From Deuterostichococcus epilithicus (taxonomy: Eukaryota > Chlorophyta > Trebouxiophyceae > Prasiolales > Stichococcaceae): a stretch of DNA of 64,000 nucleotides. The stretch lies in contig JAVTLE010000010.1 in the NCBI GenBank assembly GCA_033439295.1, positions 2,356,001 to 2,420,000 of the forward strand, given 5' to 3'. Both the position numbers and the translations under genes were made by a program. Of this stretch, positions 19,201 through 30,358 are shown piece after piece. The number at the start of each line of letters is the position of its first letter. The first letter of the stretch is position 1. The notes beneath the pieces were generated by a model. That model did not search any database. It was not told the DNA's origin and saw nothing but the letters and a program-made list of their open reading frames with translations.

Positions 19201-21755
19201 TGTTGCGTTGTGAACTCCGAGGATCGACTGGGCGGAGCCTCACCCAGCCGTACATACAAGTCTCGCAGTCGCACGGGGCCGCCGCCTTCGGCGTCCACGT
19301 GCGGCATGTTCGCTGGGTGCGGCGCCGCGGCGGACAGCGCCCGAACGGCATCGCCGGCGCCGCCGGCGACCGCCGCCGCATGCAGCGCAGGCTCCGGAGC
19401 GCTTTGCTCCACCCAGTGGTAGCCCTCGCTGACGGCCGAGCGTGCCGAGCCCAGGTCCGCGATCTGTTGAAGAGCGAACACCAGTGTCACCAACCAGCGA
19501 CCGCTTGCGGTGATCGTGTGGCCAAGTCACCGCCTCAGTTAGGAGCGCCTCCTAGCTGGCTGCTGGGTCAGGCAGGCGGCAGCGACTCCTGGACACGAGT
19601 GTCGTCGCTCTCGTGGGGGAAATTAACTCCACAAGGATTGCACACCTTGATGACGCGGCGACCACTCTCCATGGACAGCAGCACATTGCTGGACTTGAGG
19701 TCCCGGTGCCACACCGACTGCAGCAGCAGGCAGCCACATGTCAACATGCATCATTGGCGTTCGCCAGGGCTTTTTTGTGCGTTCTTGCCATTGCAGTATG
19801 GCGCTTGGTGGAGCAGGCCGTCTACAGTCAGGCACACTCTGGCGGTTTGACGAGACCACATGCAGATGGCACTAATCCCGCAGGCGGCGGCGGTGGCCAC
19901 TGGAGGTTCTTGGCAACCGCTGCCGCGCCCACTGCCGGCGGCTCTCAGCCCATATACGATCCGAGATGCACATCAGCGCATCCTGTGACCTCACGCCTGA
20001 CTAATCGCCTCATATGCAGGCCAAAGGTTTGAGAACGGGCATGCCATGTCCCGATCAGTCCGGCTCTGTTCGCAACGATGAAAGGATGGCAAATCGGACG
20101 CCTGTCTCTGCTTGCCGCTGCAGCTGGAAGCGCAAGTGGCGTCGATGCTGACATGCCAATGCGGTTCCAGCCATGCCAGACCAAGCGCTCATTGGTGCCG
20201 GTCGACCGGCACCAATGTGCCCTCGATGTTGGCGGTGGCCGCAGCAGCAGCGGCAGCAATGGCATCGGCAGCGGCAGCTGCAGCGCACGATGGCGATAGG
20301 GAACCTCAGACTTCGACCACGCGATGTGGCCTCTCTCACCTGAGTGTGCAGGTAGCGCAGCCCATCCAGCAGCTGCAGCATCAGCGACCGCACCTCGCCC
20401 GCCGCCAGCTGGCCCCGCAGGTTGAACAAATCTCCGCCATCCGCCAGCTCCATGACAAGGTAGGCGTCTATGGAGGACGGCACCAGCTGCCCGCCGATGA
20501 AGTGGCTCCTGCCTGCAAATGGATTTCAGCGAGGAAAACCTTGTCCAGAAACCTTGGCGACGCCAGCCAACTCTGTGACCAGGCATCTGTGGCGAACAGC
20601 ACCAGCTGGCCGATTTGTGCCGTGGGGAAGGAGAGCCCAGAGCAGGCATCGTGGCTTTGGAGTGTGCAGAGGGCCACAGGATGCTCGCTTGCCCGTCTCT
20701 CGACTCCCTTCGAGGATGTTGCCTTTCTGGAAGCCGAGCCACCACCAGCATCCCATGCACAGCGGCATAACGCTGAGCCAATATGCAGAGGATCGTGTAA
20801 AGGCGCCCAGCGGCGTGATGTTGTTGGGGTGTGCCAGGCGTTGTAGAATGAAGCCCGTCTTCTGACTCTCCTTGCAATGTTGTGTCTGCTTTCCACCGCC
20901 ATCGCTTCCTAGCCTCAGGAATGGTCCGGAGTGCAGCAGCTGTCGCGCCTGTGGCAGAGGGCCGCGTGAAGGCGTCCAGCAGCGCGATGACGTTGGGGTG
21001 CGCCAGCCGCCGCAGGATGGCCACCTCCCGCAGCACACGCTTCGCCTGGTCCGGGCTCGCCAGCACATCCGGGATGCGCTTGATGGCCACCTGCATAGCG
21101 CCAATTTTCGGAGCAGGCGTGGGCGGGGTGTTGCCAGCAGTGGGTGCTGCCTTGCAATCCCGGCGTGTGCCTGTTCTAGACCGCAGAGCGGCTTGCAGCA
21201 GGCAGAGGCTTCGAGTGCCGTTTCACAGCCGCAGGAAAATGAAACTGCAGCCGTCAGCCGTGCATACCAGCATTCTGTGGCAGGAAGCAGAGTGATATTC
21301 TGCACCGCATCGCAATAGACAGCCTGAATGTTTGAGACTGAACAAACAAACCTGGTGGACTTACATCGTACCTGCTCGCCGGTGGCGGTGTCCAGGCACA
21401 TGCACACACTGGAAAAGGAGCCCGACCCCAGCAGCCTGAGCAGCTCATACCGCTCTCCTACCTGCAACAGTCATTCACGCCCGACGACTCAGACGAACAT
21501 GCTGCACGTTGGGAATATGATGCCGCTGCGAGTGCGCCGCGCCTGCCACCGAGTTCGAGGCAGGGGGGGCCACAGCGCCGAGCAACGGTGCAAAGCGGCA
21601 TGCTGCCGAGAACCCTGTGCTCCATGGATCAATAAAGCGAGTTGACAAAACAGAATCACACGCTGTACATCGGCAATTTGCTTTCGGAAAACAGCACAGC
21701 TGCCTACGACAGCCCGTACTTTCGTAGCGCCTCGGACACTCGCGTGCACTGCCAT
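13274..21755 (-). CDS. Divergent MAPK-like CMGC protein kinase with long C-terminal tail
   Basis: Fifteen phase-consistent exons give about 720 residues: 21755-21720 (start exon, tentative), 21461-21372, 21090-20949, 20512-20340, 19717-19646, 19463-19244, 18618-18557, 18181-18012, 17659-17527, 17190-16967, 16432-16127, 15712-15574, 15046-14876, 14090-13976 and 13383-13274. Kinase motifs in order: GSGSFSSV loop, VAIKRI lysine, QAKRVLREVAILRRL helix C, HRDLKSSNVLL catalytic loop, IADLGSAR (DLG for DFG), VATPCYRAPE, and AIDMWSAGCIFGELL. The order and the helix-C region are MAPK-like. The usual TxY before VATRWYRAPE reads PLTRM here, so canonical MAPKK activation is unlikely. About 50 extra residues lie between the DLG motif and the activation segment, and an insert ending KTPASGD follows the GELL motif. 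The tail has a polyQ run and Ser/Ala-rich stretches. Two introns use GC donors (20949, 16127). The exon 7 acceptor is weak. Function unknown; CDK- or GSK-like is less likely. Confidence 0.88.
13821..13866 (-). repeat. Exon-edge echo of the kinase penultimate exon 3' end
   Basis: Matches the last part of the exon ending at 13976 (coding DGKLDPAEYLKLG; the echo would read DPDPAKCLKQG). It lies inside the following intron, about 156 bp away. The donor-equivalent GT is changed to GC. Confidence 0.75.
15141..15197 (-). repeat. Exon-edge echo of the kinase exon 13 5' end
   Basis: Matches the start of the exon at 15046-14876 (SLTVRTTAAAVAASDL; echo frame RTVRTAAAATAASSL) and lies upstream in the preceding intron, about 145 bp away. 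A CTGCAG acceptor-like site is kept in the echo. Confidence 0.7.
16341..16369 (-). repeat. CAG microsatellite coding polyGln in the kinase tail
   Basis: An uninterrupted run of GCT triplets on the plus strand reads as nine Gln codons on the minus strand, within exon 16432-16127, just after a basic PTPTKRARR patch that may be a nuclear localisation signal. Confidence 0.9.
17893..17970 (-). repeat. Exon-edge echo of the kinase exon 8 3' end
   Basis: Aligns with 18005-18076, the 3' end and donor of exon 18181-18012, at an offset of about 111 bp. The real exon reads PQLQVAPLFAIHGMPKTPAS; the echo reads ELQQVALAIAIHGVLKAPAP. The donor GGGTGAGT has become GGATGAGA in the echo. Confidence 0.85.
19075..19275 (-). 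repeat. Triple exon end: kinase exon 6 border present three times
   Basis: Three copies of an exon end plus donor lie in a row. The residues are RLRDLYVRLG with donor at 19244, RLRVLRVRLG with its donor-like site at 19157, and WLRDLRVQLG with its donor-like site at 19079. Spacings are 87 and 78 bp. The first two sites are GTGAGG and GTGAGT. Only the first keeps the reading frame from the upstream exon, because a stop follows before the second. Confidence 0.85.
20791..20851 (-). repeat. Exon-edge echo of the kinase exon 3 (helix-C exon)
   Basis: Aligns with 20961-21019 inside exon 21090-20949 at an offset of about 170 bp. The real exon reads LRRLAHPNVIALLDAFTR; the echo reads LQRLAHPNNITPLGAFTR. 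It lies within the following intron. Confidence 0.85.
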
Positions 21756-22162
21756 GATGGCACGTTTCCTTCGTTTTCATGTTGCTTCTATTAGCGCACC
21801 TGCCATTCCTGCCTGTCCACGTAGTAGATGCCCGGCTTTTGCGATTTCACGATATCTGGCTTCGAGCTGTCCTGATGTGCTGCCATGATGCAGGCGCAGA
21901 TGACAAGTCTGGCTGATAAAGTGGCAACGCAGATTCTGTGCGAGCCCGCAAACGCAAAACGCCTCGCCTCGTCAGCCTCAACAGCGTTGCACCAAGTACG
22001 ACACTTGTCATTCCCGCCATCCTGGTTGACAATTACTGCAGGGCGGCTGCGGCTCCCGGGAAGTATTGTCCGAGTCAGCATGCCTCGAACATCCTGACTG
22101 CGCGGTGCACTTGCAGCTTTCGACGCACTTGTGGCGGCAGCACCTGCAAGCAATACTTCAAC
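21756..22162. promoter_or_regulatory. Divergent intergenic region between kinase and PEPCK start codons
   Basis: About 407 bp separate the proposed kinase ATG (minus, 21755) from the PEPCK ATG (plus, 22163), so both 5' UTRs and promoters must fit here. No clear TATA box was seen. If the kinase start exon is wrong, the region is larger. Confidence 0.4.
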
Positions 22163-25100
22163 ATGGCGGGCGACCATACCAACGGCCACGTGGCAAACGG
22201 CAAGGCGAATGAGCCAGAGTACGCTGCTTCAGTCATCAACAGTTTGTACAGTCAAATCGTGAACTTGGCTATGCTGTCAGCATGCTCCAGAAGCTTAAGG
22301 TGGAACGTCATAGTGGCGCATGATTTGTGCAATGTGTATCGTGATGCGTGTCGAGTGTTTGCCTGCAGCATGGCAAGTAGTCTGCTCGCTGTCAGTCGAG
22401 CGGGACTTGAACTAGCCTGGTCGGCCATGCAACCGACCGGATCTGCATCCCGCCGCTAATCAGCCACATTTCAACAGGCTTCCTGATGACTCGGGGCGGC
22501 TGCACCCGCTGGTGCGCACGATGGCCGACGACTTCCACGGGCCTCGGGCTGAGGACATCCACCACCTGCACCAGCTGCAGAAGTCCTCAACGCGGCCCGC
22601 AAAGGGTGTGTATGATACCAACTAAGCCTTTGCGACTGCATCATGCACAATCCGAATTGCATCTGCCATATGCGACATCTGACCGCCACTTACCACCCAG
22701 CCACCCGCCTTGAGTTCGGCATGGCAAGAAGACAGCGACTTGCACGTACCGGTGATGTATCAGAAACGACGAGCGAGACTGACTGCGCAGCCCTGAACAT
22801 ACGATAGCCAAGGTTCATTCGGCCTGACCCGCTGACTGTGCGGATGCGCAGATGAGGCGCTGGAGCAGCAGCAGATCAGCTCCATCAGCGAGACGCTCAA
22901 GTCGGCAGCGCGCAGGTCAGCTGTTGCCCTTTGTGCCATATCTTGTCGTTTAAACAGCTTCGTGCTTCGTTGAGTGGCGCGCGCACATCAGCAACATGCA
23001 TTGCGTGCAGACGGTCATCCACTGACACTCTGAACGGCTTCGTGTGTGCAGCACTGGGCCCAAGGTCGTGAAGACCGAGAAAAAGGTGAGTGACACGCCG
23101 CGTGCACCGAAGCATCCGCTGCATAGCCGCTTGCTGGGCACGTCGCCATGTTGATGCCCCTGCAGCGTACCTCCTGAGCTGCGCTGTCGCGCCCATCTGT
23201 ACCGCCAGCTGTCACTTTTGCCATGCCATGCCGACCGTGGCAGTGGCGCAGTCTTGCTTGCTGCCAGAACAACTTCCTGCTTTCTCCCACAAACCCCCTG
23301 ACGCCAGCCGCCGTCTGCGTTCCAGGACCCGCGGCAGGCGGTGGAGGGCGCCCGCGTCACGTTTATGTCCGCAATGTCTGACGCTGGCCTCAAGCCCACG
23401 GTCGTGTACCACAACCTGACGCCTGCAGAGCTCTACGAGAAGGTGCGTCCGCATCCCAAACTTAGGATGGCCTGGCAATATTGTCAGCAGAAGCTGCTCC
23501 AGTCGCGAGGAGCCAATGGCGGCTGTAGACAGTGCAGCGGGAAGCCATGACCTATTGGTGGCGTTTATTGCTCCGGCCCAGGCTGGAGGCGCGCTTGTGC
23601 AGCGTGCCGTCAGCTCTGCCCTGCACGCTGCTCGCCGTGGTCCTGTCGCCGGGTGTGCGCCCATATCAGACCGGCACTCGCCCCTGCTTGCAGGCGCTGC
23701 TGTACGAGCCGGGCAGCCACCTGGTGTCCAGCGGTGCGCTGGCGACGCTGTCGGGCGCTAAGACGGGGCGCACGCCCAAGGACAAGCGCGTCGTGCGGGA
23801 GCCCAGCACCGAGGAAGACATCTGGTGCGTCGTGTGTGTCAGTTTCACAGTCCATGTCTGAGCAGTACCATATCCCTGCCCCGGAGCGCTGTACCCTTGC
23901 CCCAAAGGCGCACCGCACCCTTCCCCCATGACGCTGCCACGCTTATGCCAGTCGCGGGCAGACGGCCCGCGACGCGCTGCTCTGCCGCCAGCGTCCAGGC
24001 TGCGCGCCTCCTCCCGCGAGCCGTGGGGGCGGCCCGGTCGCTGGACGACTCTGCTGAAGCGTCGGTGTCAGGAGGCCGGCGCTCGGAGAACGCCCCAACG
24101 CAATGCGCCCGCCCCCGCGCAGGTGGGACAACAACAGCAGCGGCTCCCCCAACTACGAGATGGACGAGCGCACCTTCCTGCTCAACCGCGAGCGCGCTGT
24201 GGACTACCTCAACATGCTGGACCGCCTGTACGTCTTTGACGGCTACGCCGGCTGGGACCCCGCGGTGAGCTGTTGCTGGCTCTGCAGACCTTGTGCAGGC
24301 CGCTCCTGGTGTCCTGCCGCCTGCAGTCGACTTCTGTCAATTGCGAAGGTGCCTGGTTGTGTGCATTAAGCTGTGTGTACCAAGCTGCATCTGCATGCCT
24401 GCGCCCATACTGCAGCAGGCAGGCTCTCTAATCTCCGGCGCCGGCAAATTTTATGCACTTGCCGGCTGCGGCACACCTCTCCTGCAATTTGCGAGCTGCC
24501 TGCCTGCCCGTCCCCACCGCTTTCCGTTGCGCTCACCTGATACTTAGTCCCCCTCCCCTGTCCCGGCCTGCAGTCGAGGTACAAGATCCGGGTGGTGTGC
24601 GCGCGCGCCTACCACTGCCTCTTCATGCACAACATGCTCATCCGGCCGAGCGAGGCGGAGCTGGCCAACTTTGGGCGGCCTGACTTCACGATCTTCAACG
24701 CGGGCGCCTTCCCCTGCAACCGCTACACCAGCTACATGACCTCCTCCAGCTCGGTCGACATCAATCTCAAGGTGGGTGCAGAGTTCAGGGCGCCTTCACA
24801 CCTCTGCAACCGCAAACCAGCCACACGACTTCCTCTGCCTCCTCGGTGGACACTTGAGACTCAGAGCAGGCAGGAGGACGACAGAGTCACACATTTCGAG
24901 CGAATTGCAAATGGCAGACAACCGGAGAGGTGGGAGGGAGTTGGCGTGGGAAGCTCTGCCAGCTGGCATTCATCTCCGCAGGCGGCAGGAAGTGTGCACG
25001 TCTGTGCACGTGGCTCGATGGTGCTGGAGCAGACTGGCCAGGCCAGGTGCTGTCACATCTTCGACGACAGGAAAAGGATGTGTGGGCCGATGTTGCAGGA

Positions 25101-25839
25101 TGACTGCCTCGTGATGTGTTGTCGGGCAGCAGGTGAGGCCGACTCAGCGGCACATCCTTTGTCCAAAGGCATGTGGCTCGGGCACTGCTCACCGGCAGCC
25201 GCACATCTGTGCCTGCAGGCGAGGGAGATGGTCATCCTGGGCAGCCAGTATGCAGGGGAGATGAAGAAGGGCGTTTTCACCATCATGCACTACCTGATGC
25301 CCAAGCGCGGCATCCTGTCGCTGCACTCCGGCTGCAACGTGGGCGCCGACCAGGACGTGTCCCTCTTCTTCGGGCTGTCAGGTGCGGGGTGGCGGTCGCC
25401 TGCTGACTGCAGATGGGACATCTGTGTGACGCTGTTCCATGCCGTGCACTTGCCCATCTTACTTCCCGCTGTGCAAGTCAGTCTGAACGTCTCCTGCGGA
25501 TTGCCCAAGTTGCTCTGCTCTGCGATGCTCGCTCAGCTCCGCTCTGCTCTGCGATGCTCTGCTCTGCTCTTCCCGCTCTGCTCTGCTCCGCTCTGCTCAT
25601 GTCTCATCAGCGATTCTTGACGGCACTTGTAATGACTTTGCAGTGCTGAAGACCGGATTGACATGTCCTGATCACCTGCACTATTGCTACATTTGCATCA
25701 CGTGCAGCGGCTTTCATACTTGCTGAGCGGTGTTCCTTGAGCGTCCATGTGATGCCGCGCACAGGCACAGGCAAGACAACGCTGTCCACCGACCCGCGGC
25801 GGCCGCTGATCGGTGATGATGAGCACTGCTGGTCCGACA

Positions 25840-25870
<31 letters not shown>

Positions 25871-28278
25871 TGCCAAGTGCATCGGCCTCAAGAAGGTGTT
25901 TTTTCAGAGTGCTTCTACCGCCTGCTGATTGAGCTGATCGCCAGGATGCGGCCCCAATTCCTGCTGCAGCGCGTGTCGTGTCGCTATGCTTGTTGGAGCA
26001 ACAATTCATCCGGCAGCACATGTGGAGGCTACAGGCCTTTCCAGGTGCTGCCTTCACGTTTGCCACTGCTGGCTCGCTCGGACGCTTGCAGCATCATTGG
26101 TTGCATTGGTCAGCAGTAAGGTCATGGGCACCAGCGGCTGACGGCCCCCATGCCCCGCCTGATCGCAGGAGTCGGAGCCGGAGATCTGGAACGCCATCCG
26201 GTTTGGCTCCATCCTGGAGAATGTGGTGTTCGACGAGTACACGCGCGAGGTGGACTTCATGAGCAAGTGTGCCCTTTTCCGAGGATCCAGACGTCTTTTC
26301 AAACTGCTGGAGCTTTCACGATTCACTCCTCATCTACGAAAGCTGTACCAGCTTCATCCTCCGTTTCGACTCGCTCGTGGCTGTGCAACTCGCGGTACAT
26401 GCCCCGGAACGAGCGGCCAGCCACGGCCCGCAGCCGCGGACCCGGGCGACTGTGCCATGCGCGCTGCACCTCGACCCTGATGCAGCTGCGATCTCATAGA
26501 GTCTCCTGCAAACTCGCAGGCTCCGACTCCGTGTGCCGCTCTCATGCGCAGTGCACTGACAGGGAACATGGCGCGCCGCAGACTTCTGACTCTGTGTTGC
26601 GCCACCGTGCAGCGCGCTGACGGAGAACACGCGGGTATCGTACCCCATCGACTACATCGCCAACGCGCGCATCCCGTGCATGGGCCCGCACCCCAAGAAC
26701 ATCATCCTGCTGTGCTGCGACGCCTTTGGCGTGCTGCCGCCTGTGTCGCGCCTCACCACGCAGCAGGCCATGTACCACTTCATCTCTGGCTACACCGCCA
26801 AGGTGTGTCACCCTAAACTCTGACCACCCTTCTGACCAGCTTCCTGCCCCGTCAGCGCACGACGCCAGGCCTAAGGCGGCTCAGCTCGGTGCTGTGCTCC
26901 TGACGGGTGGCTTGGTGGCCGCCACTACCTTCCGAGATGCCGGCTCATGTGTGTCGCATGTGCACCTGTGCATCCTGCTCAGATGCCGGGAGCTGTACGA
27001 CTCTGTTGACGAAGCGCTTTGCAGGGGGGAAGCGATGGTGCCTGACGGCTGCTTTGTTCAATTCCGCTTCAGGTCGCCGGCACGGAGCAGGGCGTGACGG
27101 AGCCGGAGGCCACTTTCAGCGCCTGCTTCGGTGCGCTACATGCTCGTCTTGTAGTGCTACCTGCCAGGGCGGTGCAACTTCGAGATTCACCTCTTTTAAT
27201 CATCGAACACTTCGCAACTGCATTCTGACTCATATTGTTGCGCCTCCTCGTCTCCATGCACTTGTTGCTAACCTTGTGCTTCATGCGGACTTCCTGCGCA
27301 GGCGGCGCCTTCCTGATGTGGCACCCGATGAAGGTGTGAACCGCTTCTGGGGCATGTTGCTCGACAGCTCAATATTCTCGCACACACACACTGCAGAAAC
27401 ACTCCTGCAAGACTTGCCCCGCAGCCCTGGCAGACCGAGCCATGTGGACGTACATCGCTGTGAAAACCAGCGCAGACGCGCAGAGACGTGGGATGCAATG
27501 GGATATCCTCTGACCTTTTCGCTCTGATCGCCGCCGGTGACACCACCCCCTCCGCACTGGCCTCCCGCAGTACGCCGCGATGCTGGCAGAGAAGATGCAG
27601 CGGCACGGCTCCACGGCGTGGCTGGTCAACACCGGCTGGACGGCCGGCGGCTACGGCGTCGGCTACCGCATGAAGCTCAAGCACACGCGCGCCATCATCG
27701 ATGCCATCCACTCGGGCGAGCTGCTGGAGGCGACCTGCGTGCCGACGCCCATCTTCGGCCTGCAGGCAAGCTTCGTCGACCCACGACAAATCCTCCTCAG
27801 CCGATCGGTGAAGGTGCAGGGGGGTAAACAGCAGGGTTTTGCTAACAGGAGGTGCACCAGCGATGCCACTCAGTATCAGGCCTCGTGGCCGCAGTGCCCT
27901 CTGCCCGCAGTGTCCAGGAAGCTGAATCCGGCGCAGCCAAGTCACAGGTTGCGTGGGAACGGAACACAGCTCACCGCTAGTGGTGGCGGCCCCTACGCTT
28001 ACAGCCTTCCAGCACTGCACGCGGACGCTGATGCCTGGTGTGAACCCACCGACCAAACCTCTGCCGCACTGCAGGTGCCGCAGCAGGTGTCCAATGTGCC
28101 GGACGACATCCTGCAGCCGTCGGCTCAGTGGGCAGACCGGTCCGCCTTTGACGCCGCGCTGCGCCACCTGGCCTCCCTGTACAGCGCCAACTTCAAGAAG
28201 TACGCCTCCGGCGGCGGCTTCGTGAGCGCGAACACGGCGGCGCAGATCTGCGCCGCGGGGCCACACCTGGATGGCTGA
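22163..28278 (+). CDS. PCKA: Phosphoenolpyruvate carboxykinase (ATP)
   Basis: Catalyses oxaloacetate + ATP to PEP + CO2 + ADP, the first step of gluconeogenesis, in the cytosol of plants and algae. Sixteen exons with consistent phases give about 646 residues: 22163-22218, 22478-22605, 22852-22915, 23052-23085, 23326-23442, 23694-23824, 24123-24264, 24574-24771, 25219-25381, 25765-25895, 26169-26266, 26613-26802, 27073-27130, 27302-27333, 27571-27765 and 28075-28278. Visible motifs: [25 protein letters not shown], the signature [18 protein letters not shown]-loop [13 protein letters not shown] (split by an intron after GLS), the metal/ATP motif [20 protein letters not shown], and C-terminal [15 protein letters not shown]. 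The N-terminal 60 or so residues are a hydrophilic extension (start [14 protein letters not shown]), as in plants. Intron 15 has a GC donor (CTGCAG|GCAAGC). No disruption was seen. Confidence 0.97.
25505..25602. repeat. GCTCT-type simple repeat in PEPCK intron 9
   Basis: Irregular runs of GCTCTGCT and CGCTCTGCT units fill about 100 bp between exons 9 and 10. Low-complexity slippage DNA; no function inferred. Confidence 0.85.
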
Positions 28279-30358
28279 CGCGGCGGCCAAACGGCCGGCG
28301 GCGCGCTGCAGGAAACCCTACCAGCACGGCGTGCCCTCGGCGGCGCGGCGTTTGCGGGCGGGGCACTGTGCCGGCGCCCTGGCTGGGCGCCTGAGTAACC
28401 TCCCGGCAGCAGCGCCATAGGTGCAGGTGCGGTCAGGCGGCCGGGGGAAAGTGCACCCTGCCGCGGCTGTTGCGGCGCGGGCACAGGGGCTCTGATGGCA
28501 CCATGTGCTCTGGCGCCCACACCCTCAGCAGGGCAGGCTGCCGCCGGGAGGGCTGCGTGCCAGTCTCGGCTGGGGCCTGCCGGCTCCAGGGCCCTTCTTG
28601 TCTCTGCACTTGTGGAAACCAGTGTTTAGGATACGAGGGCGTTGGGATGCAGCACAGGCTGCATGCTTTGGATGTGGTGTGTAGGCTGGGTGGGGCGCCT
28701 CAGGGCAACCATTCTTGAACCTTACTTCAGGAGAACCCGATTTTGGCTCAGTACCCGTCGCACAGCAGTGCGCAGGGAAAGACGATTGCAGAGGTGTTCA
28801 GGCATGTAGGTCGGGGTAGGTAGGGCACATTCAGGTGTGCCGCTGCGGTCGAGGGCTATACTGCATTGCGAGCAGCGCCTGGGCAATGATTGCGACTGGA
28901 AATGTGAAATGTGCGCGTTATAATTCGAACCAGCCTTCTACGTCGAACCACAGAGTGTTGGGTCTGTTCAAATCCTCAGTCACCCAAGTAAGCGCTATAA
29001 CTTCCACTCAGCACCCAGATGCAGGTACGTGCCTCCGGTACTGCACCGCCTGTACTGCAAGTACAGGTCAGAAGCCAACTTCTCACCTGAAAATTTTCTA
29101 CGCAGCCTGAGAAATGTCTCAGAATACAAAACACGCCTTCGAGCAGCAGCAGCAGCAGCAGCAGGGCGGCAGCGAGCATGACACAGCAGCAAGGTGCAAG
29201 ACAGCCAGCCCGGTATCGTTGGGGCCTTTGACAGGCCGGGAGAGGGAAAGCACCGAGCGTGGTGAGTCCATTCATTGCTAGGCTCGTCGCTTGCTGCAGT
29301 CTTTCAGGGTGCATCGCTGTTCGTGCTGTGCAGTTTGTCCCCCCCTGCGTCACATGTGTCACCTAAATTTCGAGCGCGTCTCACTCACCATGTAAGTATA
29401 ACAGAGTTGACCGTTTTGTCAAAAAGCGTTCTGGCGCGCGCGTGTGCGCTGCAGCCCTGCAAGAGTAGCCTGGGAGCTCTCGGGCGCGAACGCTTCGAAA
29501 GCCCGTTCTGCGACCATTCAAGCGCTTTGAAACCCCGCAGGAAACTATGTGTCTTTTGAACGTGTCCCGACTCTTGAGGGCTCGGCGGTCGCTTACGAGG
29601 AGGACGCAGAAGATCTGGCTGCTACGTGTATGACGCAGCAGATTTCGTTGCCCTTGCTGACACCCGACGTTTCACTGCAGCTCACGTGGACGGCGTGGCG
29701 AAAGCATCAGGAAGTAGCAGGATAGACGCCTGGCAGGCCGTCACTGGCGCCTCAGCCCCGGCGACGTTGCACGCCGCCAGCGGCGTCAGCCCACCCGCGC
29801 CACAGCCACATCGCCCCAGCACCGAGAGCAACAGGTCCTCTCACGAGTCGCAGGTGATCAGTGGCGAGCGCCGCTGCGCACATGATTCTTAGAAAATTAT
29901 CGACGTGCTCGTGATCGTCCCCAGCTGGCTCTTGTTGTACGTATTGAAGCTGACGAACCTCCTTCAAGGGCTATTCCCCCCTCAGATAAGGCTTGTGTGC
30001 TGACATCTGGGCGCTGTGCGTCGTGCGCAGAGGACCCAGCTGCATGTGCTGCCGCCGGCTGTGCTGCCGGCTATCGGTACATCAGGCCACATCAAACATG
30101 GCGCTGGCGGGTGGAAGCCGCCATGGGATAGCGCCGTAAGACAGGCCCCTGACATCTGGACCCGTGAGGCTCCCGGCGGATGTGCTGGGTGGGTTCGCGA
30201 CCACCCGGCGAAATCGCCCATGCAGTACGTTTTGCGTGTGCATCGCCGCCGCACACCATGTGTAGCCACTTCGCCCCAAATGGTCTAGCCGGGTGCACAC
30301 GAGCTTGGTCAAACGGTCTTTGTGCGCACGGTGCATGTGCAGGTTCTGGTCCCAAGCC
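28279..30358. other. Intergenic region between PEPCK and paralog A
   Basis: Holds the PEPCK 3' UTR and the 5' region of the next gene. A (CAG)7 run lies near 29144-29165. An ORF at 29626-29892 (start MYDAADFVALADTRRF) is possible but unsupported. A stretch near 30010-30060 and 30285-30350 has relatives at 32440-32500 and 32640-32730, so it belongs to the duplicated block of paralog A. Nothing else was seen. Confidence 0.5.

Noticed and set aside
28905-28990. T-loop-like GTTCAAATCC and TTCGAACC, a possible tRNA
   Set aside because: No acceptor stem, D-loop or anticodon arm could be built around either motif.
29144-29165. CAG run as part of a coding polyQ tract
   Set aside because: No exon with splice sites could be built around it. 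It lies in the spacer between PEPCK and paralog A.
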